Shown: positions 52,914 through 61,948 of the stretch, piece by piece
Layout: the number at the start of each line of letters is the position of its first letter
Position numbering within the stretch: the stretch's first letter is position 1
NCBI GenBank assembly: GCA_002477475.1
Contig: DLPX01000004.1
Span: 1 to 64,000, forward strand
Length of the DNA: 64,000 nucleotides
Source: Proteobacteria bacterium UBA7447
GTDB taxonomy: Bacteria; Pseudomonadota; Gammaproteobacteria; Arenicellales; UBA868
Direction of reading: 5' to 3'
Made by a program: the position numbers and the translations under genes
Notes under the pieces: generated by a model
Databases searched by the model: none
What the model was told of the DNA's origin: nothing
Seen by the model: the letters and a program-made list of their open reading frames with translations, nothing else

Positions 52914-53118
52914 ATCTTTATGGACCTTCAATGGGGTCATTAGGTCCTGAATCTATCCATATTCTGCCAACTCAGCCGCAATAGTTTATCTTCTCTAAGG
53001 ATCGGGGAACCTGCGGCCTTGCGGTCTATGTGAGAAGGCGGTTAGGATCTTGTTATCGTTCTGAGGATAGCAAATCCCGCTGAACGTGACTGCTTACAAA
53101 AATCATATGGAGCACACG

Positions 53119-54735
53119 ATGAAAAACTCAAAGATAGAACAACTTATTCACCAGGACACCGCCCTGAAGCAGGCGCTTGGCGATCCACGCGTTACGCGTC
53201 GTGATTTTCTTGCTTTCGCAGGTGCGATGGGTCTGTCAACTGCCATGGGCAGCGCCCTTTGGTCCGGCCGTGCACTGGCCTCCATGCCAAAGAGAGGCGG
53301 GCATATGGTTTCTGGACTTAACGACGCGAACACCGGCGATTCACTTGATTGCGGCCTATTTAACGCAACGTACATGATCTGCGTAAGCCGCGCTTTCCGT
53401 GACAGTCTCGTTAATGTTGGTCAGGACAACAGCATGGAGCCAGCGCTGGCTGAAAGCTGGGAAGCAAGCGCTGATGCGAAAGTGTGGCGCTTCAACATCC
53501 GCCAAGGGGTTGAGTTCCACAATGGCAAGTCACTGACAACCGGTGACGTCGTCGCATCAATCAATAAGCATCGCGGGGAAGATACCACCTCATATGCGAA
53601 AGGAGTTTTTTCCGGGATCTCCGACGTGCGCGTGGATGGCAATGCAGTAGTGGTCGAGCTTGCCGACGGCAACGCCGACTGCCCCGCGCTCTTTACCGAT
53701 TATCATTTCAATATCATGCCATCAAAAGATGGTGTCGCTGAATCGTTGTCCGATGCAGGGACGGGGCCTTACCTCCTGAAGGAATACAACCCGGGCGTAA
53801 AGACTGTTTTAGAGCGTAACCCCAATGCGTGGCATCCGGACGGTGGCGCTCTAGCAGACTCTCATGAGGTCCTCGCGATTCTGGATGATACGGCTCGTCA
53901 AAGTGCGCTGATTAGTGGATCAGTAGATGTCATTAACCGACCCGCCCTGAAAGGTATTGCACGTCTTAAGAAAGTGAAGGGGGTCAACATTGTCGATGTT
54001 GCGAGTAACCTGGCATTCACGCACCCCATGAGAATGGACGTAACGCCTTTCGACAACATGGATTTTCGGACCGCACTGAAACTTTCAACACCGCGTCAAG
54101 AGTTCATCGACAAAGTACTCTTTGGATACGGCGCGATCGGGAACGATCAACCGCTTGGTCCAGGATTTGCCAGTTATGACACCAACCTGAGCGTCGAATA
54201 TGATCTGGACAAGGCCAAGCATCATCTGAAAAAGTCGGGTCATGAAGGTGTCACGATTGATCTCAGCGCATCAAACACATCCTATGGTGGCGCGATGGAT
54301 GCCGCTCAATTGTTCCAGCAACATTGGGCCAAGATCGGAGTCAATCTGAACATTGTTCAGGAACCCCAAGACGGATATTGGAACAACGTCTGGAACGTAA
54401 AACCGTTCTGTACCTGCTACTGGGGCGCAAGACCGGTCGAAGACATGATCCTATCAATCGCGTACCTCTCCTCTTCGCCGTGGAACGATACCCTCATCAA
54501 GAACGCGCGGGTCGACGAACTCGTGGTGGCTGCTCGGGGTGAGTTGGATCAGGCCAAACGTACGGCCATGTATCAGGAAGTCCAGCAAATTATCTCCAAA
54601 GAAGGTGGAACCATTATTCCCGCGTTTGGCACGGATGTTGCCGCGACTCGGGATACCATCGGCGTCGGTGAGCAGATCGGTGGAGGTTGGGAAATGGATG
54701 GAGGTCACTTCCTAAAAAGATGGTGGAAAGCTTAA
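53119..54735 (+). CDS. Dipeptide/opine-type ABC transporter, substrate-binding protein
   Basis: A 538-residue family-5 (DppA/OppA-like) periplasmic binding protein. The N-terminus carries a twin-arginine motif (VTRRDFLAFAGAMG, residues about 22-35) and an Ala-x-Ala-like cleavage near RALASM, so export is probably through Tat. The ATG at 53119 has a GGAG site; starts at 53086 (GTG) and 53107 exist. The ligand is likely a cationic or zwitterionic compound given the surrounding catabolic genes. A strong terminator follows directly. Confidence 0.88.
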   Translation: MKNSKIEQLIHQDTALKQALGDPRVTRRDFLAFAGAMGLSTAMGSALWSGRALASMPKRGGHMVSGLNDANTGDSLDCGLFNATYMICVSRAFRDSLVNVGQDNSMEPALAESWEASADAKVWRFNIRQGVEFHNGKSLTTGDVVASINKHRGEDTTSYAKGVFSGISDVRVDGNAVVVELADGNADCPALFTDYHFNIMPSKDGVAESLSDAGTGPYLLKEYNPGVKTVLERNPNAWHPDGGALADSHEVLAILDDTARQSALISGSVDVINRPALKGIARLKKVKGVNIVDVASNLAFTHPMRMDVTPFDNMDFRTALKLSTPRQEFIDKVLFGYGAIGNDQPLGPGFASYDTNLSVEYDLDKAKHHLKKSGHEGVTIDLSASNTSYGGAMDAAQLFQQHWAKIGVNLNIVQEPQDGYWNNVWNVKPFCTCYWGARPVEDMILSIAYLSSSPWNDTLIKNARVDELVVAARGELDQAKRTAMYQEVQQIISKEGGTIIPAFGTDVAATRDTIGVGEQIGGGWEMDGGHFLKRWWKA

Positions 54736-54755
54736 AAACTTTTCCTTGAGCAACC

Positions 54756-54786
54756 AAATAAGCGGCCTTCGGGCCGCTTATTTTTT
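54756..54786 (+). terminator. Rho-independent terminator after the binding-protein gene
   Basis: AAATAAGCGGCC (54756-54767) and GGCCGCTTATTT (54772-54783) form a perfect 12-bp stem with a TTCG tetraloop, ending in a run of T. It lies 21 bases after the stop. It can raise the ratio of binding protein to membrane components, which start 142 bases further on. Confidence 0.93.
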
Positions 54787-54928
54787 GCACTTACGTCTTA
54801 GCGCAATATATTCCCATTCCGACAGGGTTGCTGGCGTGTTACTGGCGGGTGGAGTAATCTCCATGTGCAAGTTGGACTTTTCGTCATACCGAGGTTAGCG
54901 GTATAGCCACTAACTTCACTGAAAAACA

Positions 54929-55885
54929 ATGAACAGAATTCTCTTAATGGTGTTGCAGCGCTTTGGCCTTGGGCTGCTGACACTATTCGTAGTGTCTATC
55001 ATTATTTTCGTAGGAGTTGAGTTCCTGCCGGGAGACATTGCAGAAGCTTTACTGGGTCAGGGCGCCAGTCCTGAAAATGTTGCAGCATTACGCCATGAAT
55101 TGGGTCTGGACCGACCCGCCCACATTCGCTACATCGACTGGTGGGCAGGCGTTATGCAAGGCGACCTTGGCACTTCACTTGCCAACCGACGGGACATTGC
55201 AGAGTTAATTACGTTCCGTCTCTCAAATACCCTTTTTCTCGCACTGACAGCGGCTGCTATCTCAGTTCCTCTTGCATTAATTCTGGGAGTCCTGGCAGCA
55301 CTTTACCGAAACGGTATCTACGATCGATCCGTGAATGTGGTCACCTTGGGCGCTGTGTCGGCGCCTGAATTCCTGACGGCTTATGTGCTGATACTCTACT
55401 TCTCGGTGAAGCTTGGCTGGTTCCCAAGTCTTTCGAATATTGATGCCAACACACCGTTTATTGAGAAATTGCACCAGGCTACTCTCCCAGCCGTCACGTT
55501 GATGGCCGTTATTCTTGCCTACATGATGCGCATGGTTCGTGCTTCCATCATCAATTTGCTGGCAAGCGCGTACATCGAAATGGCACATCTCAAGGGAATG
55601 CCAAAATTGCGGGTCATTGTTAAACACGCCCTACCCAACGCATGGGCGCCCATCGCAAATATTATTGCAATCAGTCTTGCTTATCTGGTTGTGGGCGTGG
55701 TTGTTGTAGAGGTTGTATTCATCTATCCGGGGCTCGGCCAGTTAATGGTTGATTCTGTTTCGAACCGTGACATTCCTGTTGTCCAGGCCTGCGCCATGAT
55801 CTTTGCCGGCACCTACATCCTGCTGAACCTGACGGCCGACATCGTCTCGATCTGTACCAACCCTCGGCTCCTGCATCCAAAATGA
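54929..55885 (+). CDS. Dpp-type ABC transporter permease 1 (DppB-like)
   Basis: A 318-residue inner-membrane permease with about six helices. The DppB/OppB-like start MNRILLMVLQRFGLGLLTL, the GLDRPAHIRYIDWW segment and the EAA-type loop YIEMAHLKGMPKLRVIVKHALPN (given in part) are clear. Its stop overlaps the start of permease 2 (ATGA). It works with the binding protein across the terminator and with the downstream ATPase. Confidence 0.93.
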   Translation: MNRILLMVLQRFGLGLLTLFVVSIIIFVGVEFLPGDIAEALLGQGASPENVAALRHELGLDRPAHIRYIDWWAGVMQGDLGTSLANRRDIAELITFRLSNTLFLALTAAAISVPLALILGVLAALYRNGIYDRSVNVVTLGAVSAPEFLTAYVLILYFSVKLGWFPSLSNIDANTPFIEKLHQATLPAVTLMAVILAYMMRMVRASIINLLASAYIEMAHLKGMPKLRVIVKHALPNAWAPIANIIAISLAYLVVGVVVVEVVFIYPGLGQLMVDSVSNRDIPVVQACAMIFAGTYILLNLTADIVSICTNPRLLHPK

Positions 55886-56775
55886 CTGGTGCAGAGACCA
55901 CTTCGCGGGACCCGAAAATCAATCGGCCACGGCGCACGCGTTTGCAGGGCGCGTTACGAGAGGTTCTTAAAGCGCCGATGACGGCCAAATTTGGAATCTT
56001 AGTGATTCTGGTTTATGGCTTCGTGGCTATATTTGCCCCAGTTCTGACCCCATACGGCGAAACCGAGATCGTGGGTCCCGAGTTTGACGTCTGGGGTGAG
56101 CAATTCATTCTCGGCACAGACGGTCTCGGCCGTGACATGCTGACTCGACTCCTCTTCGGCGCCCGCAATACAGTTGGCGTTGCCTTTATTACCACCTGCC
56201 TGGCTTTTCTGATCGGCGGCCTAACCGGCCTGCTCGCCGCAATTTATGGCGGCTGGCTTGACCAGATTTCAAGCCGGATCGTAGATGTGCTGATGGCTAT
56301 CCCCCAGCTTATATTTGCGCTGATGCTGCTGGCCATTTTCGGCACCTCGATTCCGACACTGGTGATTGTGATTGCCACCCTGGATGCCACTCGAATTTTT
56401 CGCGTGACTCGCGCAGTCAGCCTGAACGTCGTCGTGCTGGATTACTTCGAAGCGGCAAGGCTTCGGGGAGAACGGATTTTCTGGCTGTGCGTTCGGGAAA
56501 TCCTACCGAATATTACGGCGCCGCTGATGGCAGAGTTTGGTCTGCGTTTTTGTTTTGTCTTCCTGATGATTGCCGCACTGAGTTTTCTTGGACTGGGGAT
56601 TCAGCCGCCCACGGCAGACTGGGGATCGATGGTTCGGGAAAACGCCGTGCTCATTACTTTTGGAGATATCACTCCCGTCCTACCCGCAATCGCAATTGCG
56701 ATCCTGACGCTCGGCGTCAACTTCCTGGTGGACTGGTTCCTGCACAAGTCCAGCGGCCTCAAGGATGGGCATTAA
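55882..56775 (+). CDS. Dpp-type ABC transporter permease 2 (DppC-like)
   Basis: A 297-residue permease with a cytoplasmic basic N-terminus (RDPKINRPRRTRLQG), a first helix near residue 40 and the family motif FILGTDGLGRDMLTRLLFGA (residues 74-93). The EAA-type loop is YFEAARLRGERIFWLCVREI. It pairs with DppB-like permease 1 in one transporter; its start overlaps that gene. The ATPase gene begins 24 bases after it. Confidence 0.93.
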   Translation: MTGAETTSRDPKINRPRRTRLQGALREVLKAPMTAKFGILVILVYGFVAIFAPVLTPYGETEIVGPEFDVWGEQFILGTDGLGRDMLTRLLFGARNTVGVAFITTCLAFLIGGLTGLLAAIYGGWLDQISSRIVDVLMAIPQLIFALMLLAIFGTSIPTLVIVIATLDATRIFRVTRAVSLNVVVLDYFEAARLRGERIFWLCVREILPNITAPLMAEFGLRFCFVFLMIAALSFLGLGIQPPTADWGSMVRENAVLITFGDITPVLPAIAIAILTLGVNFLVDWFLHKSSGLKDGH

Positions 56776-56799
56776 TAGCAACTCGTTGCGTATAAGCTA

Positions 56800-58440
56800 A
56801 TGACAGACCGACTGCTAGAAATCCGTAACCTTGAGATCGATGGCGAAAGCGATGAGGTCTGGCATGAAATTATTAAAGGCCTGGATCTCGATCTCGACCG
56901 GGGAGAGGTTCTTGGTCTGATCGGGGAATCGGGCGCGGGGAAATCCACGCTGGGTCTTGCCGCGATGAACTTTGTTCGGCCAGGATGCCGCATCCGTGGC
57001 GGCACGATCTGCTTTGACGGTCAGGAACTTACTGAGCAGTCGGAGACCACACTGCGCAAACTGCGTGGCGTCCGGATCGCCTATGTCGCACAAAGCGCCG
57101 CAGCATCCTTTAACCCCGCACATCAACTGATTGACCAGTTCTCCGAGATCCCGGTCGTCCATAAGGTCAAAAACCGCCAGGACGCCGAGGCCGATGCCAA
57201 GGATCTCTACCGGCGGGTACTGCTTCCCGACCCCAACGGTATCGGGTATCGCTATCCCCATCAGGTCTCGGGCGGACAGTTGCAGCGGGCCATGACTGCG
57301 ATGGCGCTATCCTGCCGACCTGATCTCATCATTTTTGACGAGCCGACTACTGCGCTCGACGTGACGACCCAGATCGAGGTACTCGCCACCATCCGCGACA
57401 TTGTCCGCGAGTTCAACACCGCTGCCATTTATATCTCCCACGATCTTGCCGTGGTAGCACAGATGGCTGACCGCATCATGGTTTTACGCTACGGAGAACT
57501 CGTGGAGGAATCGACTACGCGTCAAATGATGTCGGATCCCAAGATGGACTACACCAAGTCATTGTGGGCGGTTCGCTCATTCAAGAAAGAGGCCGAGACC
57601 GCCGCGACTGAGATTAATCCGGTAGTCAAGGTCGACAACGTTACCGCAGGGTACGGCAAAGAGGACATTCTCAAGAACGTCACTTTTGAAATTCACCGTG
57701 GACAGACTGTCGCCATCGTTGGCGAATCCGGCAGCGGCAAGAGTACGGCGGCGCGGGTCATCACCGGACTGTTGCCGCCGCGGCTTGGTGAAGTTCAATT
57801 TAACGGTGAGACACTACCGAAGAGTTTCAAATCCAGAAACAAAGATCAGTTGCGTCACGTGCAGATGATCTACCAGATGGCGGACACCGCGCTGAATCCC
57901 CGGCAACGCATCCGCAATATCATCGGCAGACCGCTCAGCTTCTATCTCAACCTGAGGGGGAAACAAAAAGAAGAGCGGATACGCGAACTGTTATCCCTGA
58001 TTGAACTGGAACCGGATTTATATATAGACCGGTATCCCGATGAACTCTCGGGCGGCCAGAAACAGCGCGTCAGCATCGCGCGAGCATTGGCAGCCGAGCC
58101 CGAATTCATTATCTGTGACGAAGTGACTTCTGCCCTCGATCAGCTTGTTGCTGAAGGAATCCTGAGACTGCTTGATCGACTACAAAGAGAATTCAATCTC
58201 GCGTATATGTTTATCACCCACGACCTCGCCACAGTCAAAGCGATCGCAGATAACGTCGTGGTGATGCTCCAGGGCGAGATTGTGGAGCAGGGGCCGAAAA
58301 CCGATGTGTTTTCACCGCCTCATCATGAATACACGGAGCTTCTGCTGTCATCAGTGCCGGAGATGGATCCAGACTGGCTCAATGAATTGATCGCGCACCG
58401 TGAAAAACACGGTGTGATGAGATCAACATCAACTTCCTGA
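56800..58440 (+). CDS. Dpp-type ABC transporter ATPase, DppD-DppF fusion
   Basis: A 546-residue protein holding two ABC ATPase domains that are separate DppD and DppF subunits in many bacteria. Domain 1: Walker A GESGAGKST (about residue 45), signature VSGGQLQRAM and Walker B LIIFDEPTTALD. Domain 2: Walker A GESGSGKST (about residue 308), signature LSGGQKQRVS and Walker B FIICDEVTSALD. Switch histidines are in ISHDLAV and ITHDLAT. The fusion completes the transporter encoded upstream. Confidence 0.94.
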   Translation: MTDRLLEIRNLEIDGESDEVWHEIIKGLDLDLDRGEVLGLIGESGAGKSTLGLAAMNFVRPGCRIRGGTICFDGQELTEQSETTLRKLRGVRIAYVAQSAAASFNPAHQLIDQFSEIPVVHKVKNRQDAEADAKDLYRRVLLPDPNGIGYRYPHQVSGGQLQRAMTAMALSCRPDLIIFDEPTTALDVTTQIEVLATIRDIVREFNTAAIYISHDLAVVAQMADRIMVLRYGELVEESTTRQMMSDPKMDYTKSLWAVRSFKKEAETAATEINPVVKVDNVTAGYGKEDILKNVTFEIHRGQTVAIVGESGSGKSTAARVITGLLPPRLGEVQFNGETLPKSFKSRNKDQLRHVQMIYQMADTALNPRQRIRNIIGRPLSFYLNLRGKQKEERIRELLSLIELEPDLYIDRYPDELSGGQKQRVSIARALAAEPEFIICDEVTSALDQLVAEGILRLLDRLQREFNLAYMFITHDLATVKAIADNVVVMLQGEIVEQGPKTDVFSPPHHEYTELLLSSVPEMDPDWLNELIAHREKHGVMRSTSTS

Positions 58441-58464
58441 TCTTCTCTGACGAGAAAAATAGCT

Positions 58465-58836
58465 TCAACCTCTGACGTCCAAATTGGAGGTGTGGAACAG
58501 CTTGACGACGGTTTCCCGGATATCCCACCTCACCCGCTGGCCTTTACGCGTAAAAATACTTTCGCCCGGAATGCACTCGATGGGCGCTTGCCCTTCTAAA
58601 GTCAGAATCAACCGACCCTGCAAAATCGTTTGCAGCTCGTCTCCCAGCTCATTGCAATCGAAGACACCTTCCGTGCAGCGCCAAACTCCCAGTCGGGCAG
58701 TACCGTCAGGACTCACATAATCGATGCGCCCTGAGGCAACCGGGTCGCCCTGCACAATCACGTAGTCCGACGCCTTGTTGTCGAAGGGCCAGTGCTCAAG
58801 ATCATCGAGCGGCTCGTCTTTTCGATAGCGACGCAT
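58465..58836 (-). CDS. Cupin-domain protein (DUF861-like)
   Basis: A 123-residue single cupin. The first motif, GVWRCTEGVFDCNELGDELQTILQG (shown in part; residues near 50-74), and the second, IPGESIFTRKGQRVRWDI, follow the cupin_3 group that includes ureidoglycine aminohydrolase relatives. The usual metal histidines are mostly missing, so it may bind a ligand or act as a non-metal enzyme. An AAAGGGA ribosome binding site precedes ATG 58836. It is the last gene of the leftward operon from the window edge. Confidence 0.75.
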   Translation of the reverse strand: MRRYRKDEPLDDLEHWPFDNKASDYVIVQGDPVASGRIDYVSPDGTARLGVWRCTEGVFDCNELGDELQTILQGRLILTLEGQAPIECIPGESIFTRKGQRVRWDIRETVVKLFHTSNLDVRG

Positions 58837-58868
58837 GATCCCTTTCTCTTTAACGATCGATCAAAGAC

Positions 58869-60014
58869 TTAAGGTGCGATATGTGGCCCGTAGGGTGTTG
58901 TCGTCAGTACCTCTGCACCGTCCGCGCCCAGCAGAACGGTATTGGAGATGAAGTAGTTTCCACGGCCTGTTTCAGTGAACCACGACATCAGATGAAAGGT
59001 CATGCCCTCTCGCATCTCGCGGTCAGAATCATGGCGCAGACCCGTGACCCGTGGTCCGCCCGTCCAGGCGGGCGGAAAGCCGATACCGACCAGGTACCCG
59101 CAATGATGGCGACGGTACTCGGGCATACCCGCTGCATCCACGACCGACTGCCAACCGCTGTAAACGTCCTTCGCTCTGGCACCGACTTTGAGCGCCCTTA
59201 ACGTCGCATCAAACGCCTCGCCACATATGCGCGCCATCTCGGCATCCTCATCGGAGATCCTGCCGATATTCACCAGCCGTCCCATGGGAGCGTTATAGCG
59301 GGCCACACAGCCCGCGATCTCAAGGAATACCGCCTCATGATGTTCACCATCTCCCCAGGTGGTGTGCTCCTCCGCCATGCGATGAGACGGGCGCAAGAAG
59401 GGGCCAAAGCCAGGTGGTGTTCCTCCCGCACGGGTCATCGCTGCAAGACACTCGGCTGCGACATCCGCTTCTTTGGCGCCATCATGAATGGCATTGATTG
59501 CAGCTTGCGTGCCGGCGTCGGAGGCGACGGCAGCGCTTCTCATAAAACGCTGCTCTTCGATGGACTTCACCAGCCGCATCTCATCCAGCATCCCCGTGAT
59601 ATCCACCCAGGATGCGCCATCAATGCCCTGCTTGAGGGCCTGCCCCATCGCGTAAGACAGTCCTGCAGAAGCTGATTCCAGACCGATCGTTTTGCCGGAA
59701 CTTGCGCCGTTCAGGTGTTTAACCACAACATCAGCTGCGCTCTCGGAATCCGAGTGCCCGATGAACGTCGCGTTTCGCACCTGGTTACGAATCGCCACGT
59801 GTTCCATGGCCCGGGTCACGAGCACCAGTTCACCTTCAGCCGCCACGATAAGCACGTGCGGTGCAAAATAACCCCAATGATCCAACCCCGTGAGATAGAA
59901 CACATGCTCCGGCGCACTCAACAAGACCAGATCAAGACCGCGGACCGCCATTTCCTGACGAGTGGCCACCAACCGAAGGCTCAGCTCATCATCCGAGAAA
60001 GGGTTCGAGTGCAT
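58869..60014 (-). CDS. M24-family (creatinase/DoeA-like) protein lacking metal ligands
   Basis: A 381-residue pita-bread-fold protein related to the DoeA-like gene at 44.4 kb (PEHVFYLTGLDHWGYFAPH near the N-terminus). The metal-binding Asp, Asp, His, Glu, Glu set of M24 peptidases is not kept: the regions read LEIAGCVARYNAPMGR, HHCGYLVGIGFPPAW, FHLMSWFTE and SNTVLLG. It is thus probably a metal-free hydrolase of the creatinase/ectoine-hydrolase type, acting on a small C-N compound. An AAGGA site precedes ATG 60014. Confidence 0.78.
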   Translation of the reverse strand: MHSNPFSDDELSLRLVATRQEMAVRGLDLVLLSAPEHVFYLTGLDHWGYFAPHVLIVAAEGELVLVTRAMEHVAIRNQVRNATFIGHSDSESAADVVVKHLNGASSGKTIGLESASAGLSYAMGQALKQGIDGASWVDITGMLDEMRLVKSIEEQRFMRSAAVASDAGTQAAINAIHDGAKEADVAAECLAAMTRAGGTPPGFGPFLRPSHRMAEEHTTWGDGEHHEAVFLEIAGCVARYNAPMGRLVNIGRISDEDAEMARICGEAFDATLRALKVGARAKDVYSGWQSVVDAAGMPEYRRHHCGYLVGIGFPPAWTGGPRVTGLRHDSDREMREGMTFHLMSWFTETGRGNYFISNTVLLGADGAEVLTTTPYGPHIAP

Positions 60015-60085
60015 AGCTATGTCCTTTGATTATTGAATGTACCGTGCCACTTCAGGCGCGATTTAGGCCGAAACAGAAGGCCCGA

Positions 60086-60844
60086 TTAGCCTCGTCCGAC
60101 GAAAGGCATATCCCGGGCCATCACGTTCATGAAAAGCACGTTGGTATCAAGTGGCAACTCAGCCATGTGCAGCACACTCGTTGCGACATGATGCACATCC
60201 ATAAGCGGTTCTGCCAGTATGGTGCCATTAGGCTGGCGGGTTCCCTCTCCCAATGGTCTCGCCATGTCTGTCAGCGCGTTACCAATATCAATCTGGCCGC
60301 AGGCGATATTGTGCTGGCGTCCGTCGAGTGCCAGGCTTCGGGTCAGACCTGACATGGCATGCTTGCTGACCGTATAAGGAGCGCTATTGACCCGCGGCAC
60401 ATACGCCGAAATCGAGCCGTTATTGATAATCCGGCCTCCTTTCGGATCCTGGGCTTTCATCTGACCGAATGCCCGCCGGGCGCATAAGAAAGCGCCATGC
60501 ACATTGGTATCAAGCACGGCCTGCCATTCAGAAATCTCGAGCTCATCAACATCAACAGCACGCGCGCCAATACCTGCATTATTGAAAAGAAGATCAATCC
60601 GACCAAAGCGCGCGATAGCAGCATCAAAGAGTCGGTCCACCTCTTCGGAATGACGAAGATCTGCCGCATGGCATAAGACGGCGTCGGACCCTGCATCAGA
60701 TTCTGAGGCGGCTGCCTCCAACAGTTCACCGCGCCGGCCCGTCAGCGTCACACAATACCCATTTTGTAGCAGCATCTGCGCAACCGCTTTGCCGACACCA
60801 GTACCTGCACCGGTCACAAGGGCTACTTTTGATTGATCTGTCAT
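60086..60844 (-). CDS. Short-chain dehydrogenase/reductase
   Basis: A 252-residue classical SDR. The cofactor motif is LVTGAGTGVGKAVAQM (residues 9-24), NNAG is present, and the catalytic Ser, Tyr and Lys are in INNGSISAYVPRVNSAPYTVSKHAMSG (shown in part; near residues 140-165). It would oxidise or reduce a hydroxy/oxo compound with NAD(P). It lies between the M24 gene and cysC in one leftward operon. The substrate is unknown. Confidence 0.9.
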   Translation of the reverse strand: MTDQSKVALVTGAGTGVGKAVAQMLLQNGYCVTLTGRRGELLEAAASESDAGSDAVLCHAADLRHSEEVDRLFDAAIARFGRIDLLFNNAGIGARAVDVDELEISEWQAVLDTNVHGAFLCARRAFGQMKAQDPKGGRIINNGSISAYVPRVNSAPYTVSKHAMSGLTRSLALDGRQHNIACGQIDIGNALTDMARPLGEGTRQPNGTILAEPLMDVHHVATSVLHMAELPLDTNVLFMNVMARDMPFVGRG

Positions 60845-60876
60845 GGTTTCTGTTGTTCCCTGATTTCTATTGTTCC

Positions 60877-61920
60877 CTAAACAGAAAAAACATTCTTGGA
60901 AGAAAGATATTCTGCGACCTGATCGGCCAGCACTTCTGGCGTGTGCTCTGCGCCATGCAGTGTGATCTCAGGCCGGCTTGGTGCCTCATAGGTTGAGTCG
61001 ATACCGGTAAAGTTTTTCAGCTCACCAGTCCGTGCTTTTTTATAAAGACCCTTGGAATCACGGGATTCACACACCGCAAGCGGCGTATCAAGGAATACCT
61101 CGACGAAAAGGATATCCCCAGCCACGAGGCGGGCCATCTCACGTTCATTGGCAAAGGGTGAGATGAATGAAGCGATGACGATGAGCCCTGCATCAGCCAT
61201 CAGTCTTGCCACTTCCGCGACCCGGCGGATATTCTCCACCCGATCGGCGTCGGTAAATCCAAGATCCCGACAAAGTCCGTGGCGCACGTTATCGCCGTCA
61301 AGCAGGTAGGTATGCCGCCCCTCGCTGTGGAGCTTCTGCTCAAGGACATTGGCAACCGTCGACTTGCCGGATCCTGACAAACCGGTAAACCAGACTACGC
61401 AAGACTGGTGGTTATGAACACGTGCTCTGGCAGCCTGATCGACCGTGGTCTGGTGCCAGGAAATGTTGGTCGAGCGGCGAAGTGCGAAATCGATAATACC
61501 GATCCCAACAATCCCGCCCCCGGCACTATCCAGAAACAACACCACGGGAGATGTTCCGTCTGCCTTTTGAGGATCAACCGGCACGGCCGCGTCGAGCGCG
61601 ATCTTGCAGTAAGCCACCCGCCCCTTCTCCAGGACTTTTGCTGCCAGATGCTCTTTGCTTTGCTGATCGATCTCGTGGGTCAGGTCCGTGACCTGCACGC
61701 CGAAGTCCTGGCCAGCTGCCAAGCCTCGGTAACTCCGCTCAGGCAACATCGGCTCGTCACCCAGCCAGAGGACATGACTGGCAAATTGATCTGCCGAAAC
61801 GGCATCCTGCGTGGATCGTTGCGACGCCTGTTGCCTGAGCTCACTCTCGGGAGCGTTGGCCAGATCAAATAGCGCCTGAAGCAACTCCCCTTGGGTAGTT
61901 TTTGATGTATCAGTGTTCAA
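60877..61920 (-). CDS. cysC: Adenylylsulfate kinase with a remnant CysN C-terminal domain
   Basis: Makes PAPS from APS. The C-terminal part (from about residue 170) is a complete APS kinase: Walker [50 protein letters not shown] and the [14 protein letters not shown] segment. The N-terminal 165 residues resemble only the third (C-terminal) beta-barrel domain of CysN in CysNC/NodQ fusions ([38 protein letters not shown]). The GTPase domain is entirely missing, and an in-frame TAG at 61936-61938 with a TTG start at 61920 shows this is not a frame shift. The role of the remnant is unclear. Confidence 0.88.
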   Translation of the reverse strand: MNTDTSKTTQGELLQALFDLANAPESELRQQASQRSTQDAVSADQFASHVLWLGDEPMLPERSYRGLAAGQDFGVQVTDLTHEIDQQSKEHLAAKVLEKGRVAYCKIALDAAVPVDPQKADGTSPVVLFLDSAGGGIVGIGIIDFALRRSTNISWHQTTVDQAARARVHNHQSCVVWFTGLSGSGKSTVANVLEQKLHSEGRHTYLLDGDNVRHGLCRDLGFTDADRVENIRRVAEVARLMADAGLIVIASFISPFANEREMARLVAGDILFVEVFLDTPLAVCESRDSKGLYKKARTGELKNFTGIDSTYEAPSRPEITLHGAEHTPEVLADQVAEYLSSKNVFSV

Positions 61921-61948
61921 AAATGGGTGCCTTTCCTACACTCAAGAC

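Noticed and set aside
60845..60876. Repeated TGTTGTTCCCT/TATTGTTCCCT before the SDR gene
   Set aside because: Only two imperfect copies of about 12 bases are present; it is likely chance or a duplicated ribosome-site segment.
60877..61920. A frame-shifted full CysNC gene
   Set aside because: An in-frame TAG at 61936-61938 and the DddP-like gene directly upstream leave no room for a GTPase domain; the coding part reads cleanly through.
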